The position numbers and the translations under genes were made by a program. A stretch of DNA of 64,000 bases from Cheilinus undulatus (lineage: Eukaryota > Chordata > Actinopteri > Labriformes > Labridae), in contig NW_024571677.1 in NCBI RefSeq assembly GCF_018320785.1, positions 1 to 64,000 of the forward strand. Reading direction: 5' to 3'. This document shows, piece after piece, positions 36,701-48,700 of the stretch. Below the pieces are notes generated by a model, which did not search any database, had not been told where the DNA came from, and saw only the letters and a program-made list of their open reading frames with translations. Each line of letters opens with the position of its first letter. Positions within the stretch are counted from its first letter, which is position 1.

Positions 36701-39700
36701 CCACCTCTCCTATTAATATCGCGACCTCACATTGAGTGGAATTTCTTTTTTTCGTTCGTTTTCCGTCTTGGTCCATCGTGAAACGGATATCATTGAATAT
36801 TCATCAAGGGCGTTCACCTGACCTTCTATAGGCACCATATGGGCGGGGCAAAGTGTTCCCTCACGTGCAACAACTTTAGAGTTGATAGTGATTTATAAAT
36901 GGAAACAGGCGTAGGACGTGCGTGCGCACTCTGTTAAAAATCTGAAAGTTTTTGTGCGCATGCATTTCCTGTGTTTCCGGCGTACGCCAGCTGTAGTGAT
37001 CTTTCCTACGCACAGTTTTATAAACGAGGCCGCTGGTCTCTGATCTCTCCTTGTCCTCTGCAGCCTCCATCTCCACCGTGGTCTGTGACGTGGCGGACAA
37101 AGTCAGCCTGGTTCTGGACTGTGTGAAGGACCGGGATCATACCGTGAAGACCATCGTTCTGATGGAGACCCCTGGAGCAGATCTGGTCAGCAGGGGGCAG
37201 CAGGCTGGGATCCACATCATCAGCATGGAGGAGATGGAGGTCAGAGTTCAGATTTGGGGGCCGTGTCCCCTCACAGGAAGGGTCCGCTGACGGTCACATG
37301 ATCCACTGAGAGAAACAGAGAAAAACGTTAACCCCCAAGAGTTCCTTTAACATCCCAACGCGTCTGACCCTGAGGACAAAAATGTCTCAGATATCACACA
37401 TTCATATTTTTGTCACTTTAGTCTTTAGAAACTGAAATATTCAGATCAAATATTCATGATATTCTGGGGATTTTAACCCTTTAAAGGCCAGCATGTTCAC
37501 ACAACTCCACTGTTTTAATAGAACGAAATCACAGAAACTCAAATCAAGTACACACATTTTTTTACACACACACTTTTTTCACACACACTCTTATCCACCA
37601 GCACGGTCCGCTTGTAGAAAAGTGTCAACTTTTCCTTGAATGGGAAGAGTAGCGCCATCTGGTGGGCAAATATAAAGACTGAAAATATAAAGCTGATCGT
37701 CCAGAATGAACCTGAACCTGAATGATGCATTTGTTTATGTTCAGATCAAAATGTTGTTTTTAGGGGGACACTTTTGGTCCTTAGGAGCAAATGTGTGGGT
37801 TTTTGTGTAGCTTAGCAGTTTTAGGCTAATTTCAGGAACTGAGACAACGATTCTACATTTTTAAATGTTTATCCTCTGACTAATCTGAGCTATATTTATT
37901 CACCTCAGCTAACATGGCTTGAAAATTAGAAACTGGATGTCACAGAAACTCCCTCAGATCTTTTTAGGGTTAATAAACCAGGAGTTCGGGGTAAAACCTG
38001 TTTCCTGTAGGACTTTAATGTTAATCCCGCCCTGTATCTGTGAGCACCATGAGGATTTTAGAGTCGTCGGTTCACTGACTGAATTTTTGTTGACCAGGCT
38101 CTGGGTAAGGAGAACCATCGCCCCCCTGTGGTGAGTAAACACTTCCTGTTCTGCACCCTTCTCTACCTAAACTAGCAGAGCTGCCTCCGTCTGCTGTCGG
38201 CTCTTTTTTAGTCTCTGTCTCTGTCGTCCCTCCAGCCTCCTCGACCCGAGGACATGGCCGTCATCTGCTTTACCAGCGGGACAACAGGTGGCGCCGTCGC
38301 TCACTGATAACAGAATGATGATCTAAACAGTCCTGTTAGAAAAATCTGAGCTCAATCTGAAGATGTTTGTGTTTGATTCTCTCAGGAAACCCAAAGGGAG
38401 CCATGCTGACTCATGGGAACATCGTGTCCAACTGTTCCGCCTTCATTAAAGTCTCAGAGGTGAGAAGTTCAGCTGCCAGCGCCCCCTGCTGTTTAGAGAC
38501 AGAATAAAAGCTTCTTTATGTCAGCTGATGTTAAACGGAGACGCCTTGCTCCAGCATCAGCTGGTACCGCCGGGGTTACAGGATCTGAAAAAGGACCGTC
38601 TTAAAGACATAAAGGGGGGTCAACATTCAGCCTCCAGAGACCTGAGCGCCTGTTTAGAGCATTTTTAGTTTTTCTCTGGATGATAAACCTGAACAGTTTA
38701 AACCTACCTTAAATCCCAAAAAACGTACCCCAGATTTCCTCAAATATTCTTCAGATGTTTTAGTGAAACTACCATAAAGCCTTAACTCGAGTGAAGTTTC
38801 TCCAAAATTCCATGTTGATTCCTGAAAATTGTGAAAAAATTCACCAAAATCTCAAAGCAAACTCCCAAAATGAACAAATATGTTTCCTAAGATCCCATGA
38901 AATTCCATCAAATTCTAGATATTTCAAAGGACACCCTGTCTCCCCGTTCCAAATCAAATTTACAAAATTAGAAAAAAAATAAATACCTGAAGATTTTGAA
39001 GTAAATTCCCCCAAAACATTAAGAAAAAACGTCCCAAAAGTTGCAAATACATTTCCCAAATTATGATAAAAATACCAGAAAATTTCCTGAAGAAAAATCA
39101 CCAAACATCTGAAAAAACAAACAAAAAACACTCAAAGTTCAGTTTTAGCGACGAGCTCAGAAATGATCCCTGTGTGGTAGAAAAGCCTGATGGATCATCA
39201 GGACACGGAGCTCAGTTTGACTGAAAACAAACGTCAGTCTAGAGAAGGGTGGCGGGCAGCAGCCACGATCTCTCCGACTCTTTCAGTGTCCTCAAACATG
39301 GACAGCATCAGTTTCACTGCCAAGCCCATGTTCACATTTATTCTATTAAGATTTATTTTTGGGCATTTTTGTGCCTTTATTAGATAGAAGAGGACAGTGG
39401 ATAGAGTCGGAAACAGGGTCAGGAGTCGGGGAGAGACGTGCGGTGGGGGGCCTCAGGCCGGATTCGAACTCGGGCCGCCCGCGTAAATGGGGAGCGCCTT
39501 TAACCACTAGGCCACCTGCTCCCCCCACGTTCACATTTATAACTGGAAAAGCACTCGGAGAGCACAGACCTCCGCCATTAGTCCTATCTCCCAGTAGTGA
39601 AGAACCCTTCAAAAAATTCCTGGATCCAGACGGTGATCCAAATCAGTCCCAAATTCTAAACAGTTCTTTCTTATGCCATTTCTGATATTTCCTGAAAATT

Positions 39701-42700
39701 TCATGACTATCAGTCCATGACTTTTTGAGTTATGTTGCTAACAAACAAACAAACAAACCCTCCCGATCACATGACCTCCCTGGAGGAGGTAAAAATAGGA
39801 ATCACAGAATTAGAGACAGAGTGCTGCTGTCCTCCTTCAGTCTCTACGCTCCATGATCAAAGATATCGCTAGTCTTTCACTGTTTACCACATCTGCCGTC
39901 TCTCAGGTTGTCATGGAGACACTGTTTACCACGTCTGCCGTCTCTCAGGTTGTCATGGAGACACTGTTTACCACATCTGCTGTCTCTCAGGTTGTCATGG
40001 AGATCAGACACTGTTTACCACGTCTGCTGTCTCTCAGGTTGTCATGGAGATCAGACATTGTTTACCATGTCTGCTGTCTCTCAAGTTGTCATGGAGATCA
40101 GACACTGTTTACCACGTCTACTGTCACTCAGGTTGTCATGGAGACACTGTTTACCACATCTGCTGTCTCTCAGGTTGTCATGGAGACACTGTTTACCACT
40201 TCTGCTGTCTCTCAAGTTGTCATGGAGATCAGACACTGTTTACCACGTCTGCTGTCTCTCAGGTTGTCATGGAGATCAGACACTGTTTACCACGTCTGCT
40301 GTCTCTCAGGTTGTCATGGAGACACTGTTTGCCACGTCCATCGTCTCTCAGGTTGTCATGGAGACACTGTTTACCACATCTGCTGTCTCTCAGGTTGTCA
40401 TGGAGACACTGTTTACCACGTCTGCCGTCTCTCAGGTTGTCATGGAGACACTGTTTACCACGTCTGCCGTCTCTCAGGTTGTCATGGAGATCAGACGCTG
40501 TTTACCAAGTCTGCTGTCTCTCAGGTTGTCATGGAGATCAGACACTGTTTACCACTTCTGCTGTCTCTCAAGTTGTCATGGAGATCAGACACTGTTTACC
40601 ACGTCTGCTGTCTCTCAGGTTGTCATGGAGACACTGTTTGCCACGTCCGCCGTCTCTCAGGTTGTCATGGAGACACTGTTTACCACGTCTGCCGTCTCTC
40701 AGGTTGTCATGGAGACACTGTTTACCACGTCTGCTGTCTCTCAGGTTGTCATGGAGATCAGACGCTGTTTACCAAGTCTGCTGTCTCTCAGGTTGTCATG
40801 GAGACACTGTTTACCACGTCTGCCGTCTCTCAGGTTGTCATGGAGACACTGTTTACCACTTCTGCTGTCTCTCGAGTTGTCATGGAGATCAGACATTGTT
40901 TACCATGTCTGCTGTCTCTCAGGTTGTCATGGAGATCAGACACTGTTTACCACTTCTGCTGTCTCTCAAGTTGTCATGGAGATCAGACACTGTTTACCAC
41001 GTCTGCTGTCTCTCAGGTTGTCATGGAGACACTGTTTGCCACGTCCGCCGTCTCTCAGGTTGTCATGGAGACACTGTTTACCACATCTGCTGTCTCTCAG
41101 GTTGTCATGGAGACACTGTTTACCACGTCTGCCATCTCTCAGGTTGTCATGGAGACACTGTTTACCAAGTCTGCCGTCTCTCAGGTTGTCATGGAGATCA
41201 GACGCTGTTTACCAAGTCTGCTGTATCTCAGGTTGTCATGGAGACACTGTTTACCACTTCTGCTGTCTCTCAAGTTGTCATGGAGATCAGACACTGTTTA
41301 CCACGTCTGCTGTCTCTCAGGTTGTCATGTAGATCAGACACTGTCCACCAAGTCTGCTGTCTCTCAGGTTGTCATGGAGACACTGTTTGCCACGTCCGCC
41401 GTCTCTCAGGTTGTCATGGAGACACTGTTTACCACATCTGCTGTCTCTCAGGTTGTCATGGAGACACTGTTTACCACGTCTGCCGTCTCTCAGGTTGTCA
41501 TGGAGATCAGACGCTGTTTACCAAGTCTGCTGTCTCTCAGGTTGTCATGGAGACACTGTTTACTACGTCTGCCGTCTCTCAGGTTGTCATGGAGACACTG
41601 TTTACCACTTCTGCTGTCTCTCGAGTTGTCATGGAGATCAGACACTGTTTACCATGTCTGCTGTCTCTCAGGTTGTCATGTAGATCAGACACTGTTTACC
41701 ACGTCTGCTGTCTCTCAGGTTGTCATGGAGACACTGTTTGCCACGTCCGCCGTCTCTCAGGTTGTCATGGAGACACTGTTTACCACATCTGCTGTCTCTC
41801 AGGTTGTCATGGAGACACTGTTGACCACATCTGCTGTCTCTCAGGTTGTCATGGAGACACTGTTGACCACATCTGCTGTCTCTCAGATTGTCATGGAGAC
41901 ACTGTTTACCACTTCTGCTGTCTCTCAAGTTGTCATGGAGATCAGACACTGTTTACCACGTCTGCTGTCTCTCAGGTTGTCATGTAGATCAGACACTGTT
42001 TACCACGTCTGCTGTCTCTCAGGTTGTCATGTAGATCAGACACTGTTTACCACGTCTGCTGTCTCTCAGGTTGTCATGGAGACACTGTTTACCACATCTG
42101 CTGTCTCTCAGGTTGTCATGGAGACACTGTTTACCACGTCTGCCGTCTCTCAGGTTGTCAAGTAGATCAGACATTGTTTACCACGTCTGCTGTCTCTCAG
42201 GTTGTCATGGAGACACTGTTTGCCACGTCCGCCGTCTCTCAGGTTGTCATGGAGACACTGTTTACCACATCTGCTGTCTCTCAGGTTGTCATGGAGACAC
42301 TGTTTACCACGTCTGCCGTCTCTCAGGTTGTCATGGAGACACTGTTTACCACGTCTGCCGTCTCTCAGGTTGTCATGGAGATCAGACGCTGTTTACCAAG
42401 TCTGCTGTCTCTCAGGTTGTCATGGAGACACTGTTTACCACGTCTGCTGTCTCTCAGGTTGTCATGGAGACACTGTTTGCCACGTCCGCCGTCTCTCAGG
42501 TTGTCATGGAGACACTGTTTACCACATCTGCTGTCTCTCAGGTTGTCATGGAGACACTGTTTACCACGTCTGCCGTCTCTCAGGTTGTCATGGAGACACT
42601 GTTTACCACGTCTGCCGTCTCTCAGGTTGTCATGTAGATCAGACATTGTTTACCACGTCTGCTGTCTCTCAGGTTGTCATGGAGACACTGTTTGCCACGT

Positions 42701-45700
42701 CCGCCGTCTCTCAGGTTGTCATGGAGACACTGTTTACCACATCTGCTGTCTCTCAGGTTGTCATGGAGACACTGTTTACCACGTCTGCCGTCTCTCAGGT
42801 TGTCATGTAGATCAGACATTGTTTACCACGTCTGCTGTCTCTCAGGTTGTCATGGAGACACTGTTTGCCACGTCCGCCGTCTCTCAGGTTGTCATGGAGA
42901 CACTGTTTACCACATCTGCTGTCTCTCAGGTTGTCATGGAGACACTGTTTACCACTTCTGCTGTCTCTCAAGTTGTCATGGAGATCAGACACTGTTTACC
43001 ACGTCTGCTGTCTCTCAGGTTGTCATGTAGATCAGACACTGTCCACCAAGTCTGCTGTCTCTCAGGTTGTCATGGAGACACTGTTTGCCACGTCCGCCGT
43101 CTCTCAGGTTGTCATGGAGACACTGTTTACCACATCTGCTGTCTCTCAGGTTGTCATGGAGACACTGTTTACCACGTCTGCCGTCTCTCAGGTTGTCATG
43201 GAGATCAGACGCTGTTTACCAAGTCTGCTGTCTCTCAGGTTGTCATGGAGACACTGTTTACTACGTCTGCCGTCTCTCAGGTTGTCATGGAGACACTGTT
43301 TACCACTTCTGCTGTCTCTCGAGTTGTCATGGAGATCAGACACTGTTTACCATGTCTGCTGTCTCTCAGGTTGTCATGTAGATCAGACACTGTTTACCAC
43401 GTCTGCTGTCTCTCAGGTTGTCATGGAGACACTGTTTGCCACGTCCGCCGTCTCTCAGGTTGTCATGGAGACACTGTTTACCACATCTGCTGTCTCTCAG
43501 GTTGTCATGGAGACACTGTTGACCACATCTGCTGTCTCTCAGGTTGTCATGGAGACACTGTTGACCACATCTGCTGTCTCTCAGATTGTCATGGAGACAC
43601 TGTTTACCACTTCTGCTGTCTCTCAAGTTGTCATGGAGAACAGACACTGTTTACCACGTCTGCTGTCTCTCAGGTTGTCATGTAGATCAGACACTGTTTA
43701 CCACGTCTGCTGTCTCTCAGGTTGTCATGTAGATCAGACACTGTTTACCACGTCTGCTGTCTCTCAGGTTGTCATGGAGACACTGTTTACCACATCTGCT
43801 GTCTCTCAGGTTGTCATGGAGACACTGTTTACCACGTCTGCCGTCTCTCAGGTTGTCAAGTAGATCAGACATTGTTTACCACGTCTGCTGTCTCTCAGGT
43901 TGTCATGGAGACACTGTTTGCCACGTCCGCCGTCTCTCAGGTTGTCATGGAGACACTGTTTACCACATCTGCTGTCTCTCAGGTTGTCATGGAGACACTG
44001 TTTACCACGTCTGCCGTCTCTCAGGTTGTCATGGAGACACTGTTTACCACGTCTGCCGTCTCTCAGGTTGTCATGGAGATCGCGCTGTTTACCAAGTCTG
44101 CTGTCTCTCAGGTTGTCATGGAGACACTGTTTACCACGTCTGCTGTCTCTCAGGTTGTCATGGAGACACTGTTTGCCACGTCCGCCGTCTCTCAGGTTGT
44201 CATGGAGACACTGTTTACCACATCTGCTGTCTATCAGGTTGTCATGGAGACACTGTTTACCACGTCTGCCGTCTCTCAGGTTGTCATGGAGACACTGTTT
44301 ACCACGTCTGCCGTCTCTCAGGTTGTCATGTAGATCAGACATTGTTTACCACGTCTGCTGTCTCTCAGGTTGTCATGGAGACACTGTTTGCCACGTCCGC
44401 CGTCTCTCAGGTTGTCATGGAGACACTGTTTACCACATCTGCTGTCTCTCAGGTTGTCATGGAGACACTGTTTACCACGTCTGCCGTCTCTCAGGTTTTC
44501 ATGTAGATCAGACATTGTTTACCACGTCTGCTGTCTCTCAGGTTGTCATGGAGACACTGTTTGCCACGTCCGCCGTCTCTCAGGTTGTCATGGAGACACT
44601 GTTTACCACATCTGCTGTCTCTCAGGTTGTCATGGAGACACTGTTTACCACGTCTGCCGTCTCTCAGGTTGTCATGGAGACACTGTTTACCACGTCTGCC
44701 GTCTCTCAGGTTGTCATGGAGTTTAGAAACATCCGCTGGTTCTTCTGGTCAGAATGTTTGTTTGCAGCAGAGGTGTCAGGTGTGGATGTTCTAACGTGGC
44801 TCTGTGAGAATGTCTGCAGGCCTCTTCATTGGTCGGAATGTTAGAGGACTGCTCTAACCTCTCCTCTGACCTCTGACCTCTGACCTGTTCCTCCAGTCCC
44901 GGGCTCAGACCTCCTCAGAGGACGTCCTGCTGTCCTTCCTCCCTCTGGCCCACATGCTGGAGCGGGTGGCGGAGGTACTCAGACTCTCCTGTCTCTGTGT
45001 TTGTCTTAGGTCAGCTGTCCCATGTCTCCCAGTGACGTCCATATTTCCTTCCTTCCCCTGGCTCACATGTTTGAGAGAGTAGTCCAGGTAGAGTATGGTC
45101 CCTTAGTTAAAGTGTCCTCACTGAGGTCCTCAGGTCCTCTAACCTCCTGTCTCTCTCTAAATGCCGACAGGGAGTGATGATCGTACACGGAGCCAGCATC
45201 GGCTTCTTCCAGGGAGACATCCGTCTGCTGTCAGATGACCTTACCGCGCTCAGGCCCACCGTGTTCCCGGTGGTCCCCCGACTCCTCAACAGGATGTACG
45301 ATAAGGTAGATCAGGGGCGTGATGATTGATCGGGGCTATGGGCACCACCCCTTTATAACCATGGGTCCTTCATGTTCTCCTCTGCAGATCCACGGGCAGG
45401 CTAACTCCTCTCTGAAGCGCTGGCTGCTGGGCTTTGCTTACAGGAGGAAGGAGGCGGAGCTAATGAGAGGAATCGTGAGGAGAGACAGCATCTGGGACCG
45501 GCTCATCTTTAGAAAAGTCCAGGTATGCGCTCACCTTCACCAGAATCGTCCTCTGTCCTCAGGCTCACACTGAAAAGCTCCTTTAGACAGCTCCTTTTTG
45601 TGCTGAACCAAGCGCTGTTCCAACCAATAAGCTTCATTTAAGGAGAACGAGGCGGTGGTTATGGGCGGGGCTTAGCCATAGCTGCTGCAGTGTAATCAGA

Positions 45701-48700
45701 ACTGGACCACGTTTCTCTATGAAAGAAAGAGTAGAAAAACCAGGAAGACAAAATAATCACGGATAAATCTATGATCAGTGAGAGTTTATTAACCCCTGAT
45801 TCACAGGACAGCAGTCACTGCCACTAAACCCCGCCTCTTCCTCCTCTAATGCTGCTGATTGGTCCAGTCACTGTCTGACCTGGAACAAGCCAATCAGCTT
45901 GAAGCTTTAGAGATATCCGCCCAGTGACAGACGAGCTGACTGTTGGAGGTAACTGTGTGCTGCCCCCTACAGGCCAGTCTGGGCGGACGCGTGCGTCTGA
46001 TGTTAACAGGAGCTGCTCCCATCTCTCCGGCGGTCCTGTCCTTCCTCAGAGCGGCGGTGGGCTGTCAGGTAGACCTCACCTGTCCTCTCCATGTGTTCTC
46101 AGTAGTAAACAGAATAACGTTTGCGATCATGGCAGTAATCCGAGTATTTAACCCTTTCCTCAGTTCTATGAAGGCTATGGGCAGACGGAGTGTACAGCAG
46201 GATGTAGCATCACCTTACCTGGAGACTGGACCGCAGGTAACAAAGAGCTACACCTGTCTAGATCAGTGGTGCTCAACTGGTGGGTCAGGGCCCAGAAGAG
46301 GGTGGCAGGGCTTACAGCAGAGAATGGCCTTCAACAAAATCACTGTAAATTTACCCAAACTCAGAGATTTTCTCTGTAAATTATGTTAATAATGAGGTCA
46401 TTTATTAGAATGATGAGGCAATTAATGAAAATAATGAGATAATAAATAAAAATAATGAGGTCATTTATTAAAATAATGAGGTCATTTATTAAAATCGTGA
46501 GGTCATTTATTAAAATAATGAGGTAATTAATGAAAATAATGAGGAAATTAATGAAAATAATGAGGTCATTTATTAAAATAATGAGGTAATTAATGAAAAT
46601 GATGAGGCAATTAATGAAAATAATGAGATAATAAATAAAAATAATGAGGTCATTTATTAAAATAATGAGGTCATTTATTAAAATAATGAGGGCATTTATT
46701 AAAATAATGAGGTAATTAATGAAAATAATGAGGCAATTAATGAAAATAATGAGATAATAAATAAAAATAATGAGGTCATTTATTAAAATAATGAGGTCAT
46801 TTATTAAAATAATGAGGGCATTTATTAAAATAATGAGGTCATTTATTAAAATGATGAGGCAATTAATGAAAATAATGAGATAATAAATAAAAATAATGAG
46901 GTCATTTATTAAAATAATGAGGTCATTTATTAAAATAATGAGGTCATTTATTAAAATGATGAGGCAATTAATGAAAATAATGAGATAATAAATAAAAATA
47001 ATGAGGTCATTTATTAAAATAATGAGGTCATTTATTAAAATAATGAGGTCATTTATTAAAATGATGAGGCAATTAATGAAAATAATGAGATAATAAATAA
47101 AAATAATGAGGTCATTTATTAAAATAATGAGGTCATTTATTAAAATAATGAGGTCATTTATTAAAATAGTGAGGTCATTTATTAAAATAATGAGGTAATT
47201 AATGAAAATAATGAGGTAATTAATGAAAATAATGAGGTCATTTATTAAAATAATGAGGGCATTTATTAAAATAATGAGGTCATTTATTAAAATAATGAGG
47301 TAATTAATGAAAATAATGAGGAAATTAATGAAAATAATGAGGACATTTATTAAAATAATGAGGTCATTAATAAAAATAATGAGGAAATTTATTAAAATAA
47401 CGAGTAAATGAATATATGAGGTCATTAATAATAAAAATGAGGTCATTTATTAAAATAATTAGGTAATTATGAAAATAATGAGGTCATCTATTAAAATAAT
47501 GAGGTAATTAATGAAAATAATGAGTTAATTAATGAAAATAATTAGGTAATTAATAAAAATAATAAGATAATTAATAATAATAATGAGGTCATTTATTAAA
47601 ATAATTAGGTAATTATGAAAATAATGAGGTCATTTATGAAAATAATGAGGTCATATATTAAAATAATGAGGTAATTAATGAAAATAATGAGTTAATTAAT
47701 GAAAATAATTAGGTAATTAATAAAAATAATAAGGTAATTAATAATAATAATGAGGTCATTTACGAAAATAATTAGGTAATTATGAAAATAATTAGGTAAT
47801 TAATGAAAATAATGAGGTCATTAATAAAAATAATGAGAAAATTTATTAAAATAACGAGTTAATGAATATATGAGGTCATTAATAATAATAATGAGGTCAT
47901 TTATTAAAATAATTAGGTAATTATGAAAATAATGAGGTAATTTATGAAAATAATGAGGTAATCTATTAAAATAATGAGGTAATTAATGAAAATAATGAGT
48001 TAATTTATGAAAATAATTAGGTAATTAATAAAAATAATAAGATAATTAATAATAATAATGAGGTCATTTATTAAAATAATTAGGTAATTATGAAAATAAT
48101 GAGGTCATTTATGAAAATAATGAGGTCATATATTAAAATAATGAGGTAATTAATGAAAATAATGAGTTAATTAATGAAAATAATTAGGTAATTAATAAAA
48201 ATAATAAGGTAATTAATAATAATAATGAGGTCATTTACGAAAATAATTAGGTAATTATGAAAATAATTAGGTAATTGATGAAAATAATGAGGTAATTAAT
48301 GAAAATAATGAGTTAATTAGTGAAAATAATGAGGTAATAAATGAAAATAATGAGGTCATTTATTAAAATAATGAGGAAATTTATAAAAATGATGAGGTAA
48401 TTAATTAAAATAATGAGGTCATTAATAAAAACAATGAGGTCATTTATTAAAATAATGAGGTCATTTATGAAAATAATGAGGTCATTTATGAAAATAATGA
48501 GGTCATTTATTAAAATAATGAGGTCATTTATTAAAATAGGAAATTAATAAAAATAATGAGGTCATTTATGAAAATAATGAGGTCATTTATCAAAATAATG
48601 AGGTCATTTATTAAAATAGGAAATTAATAAAAATAATGAGGTCATTTATGAAAATAATGAGGTAATTTATTAAAATAATGAGGAAATTTATAAAAATGAT

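Larger units (their letters stand above)
32971..37032 (-). mobile_element. Harbinger-type DNA transposon remnant, invaded by 12-bp array
   Basis: The left end GGGCCTCATTTATAAACGC and the right end, reverse-complemented (CGGCCTCGTTTATAAAAC), form an inverted repeat. The flanks show CTG on both sides, a possible 3-bp target duplication. The right interior encodes, on the minus strand, pieces of the Myb/SANT-like protein typical of Harbinger elements. No HARBI1-like nuclease frame is seen. Excluding the 12-bp array, only about 1.1 kb of element remains. Confidence 0.65.

Noticed and set aside
39460..39520. tRNA gene
   Set aside because: A and B boxes are present but within a SINE with target duplications and no complete cloverleaf.
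39853..44844. Frames of up to 770 codons with Cys-rich repeats (CCLSGCHGD)
   Set aside because: Translation of the 42/47-bp intron 9 array in three frames; no unique domain.
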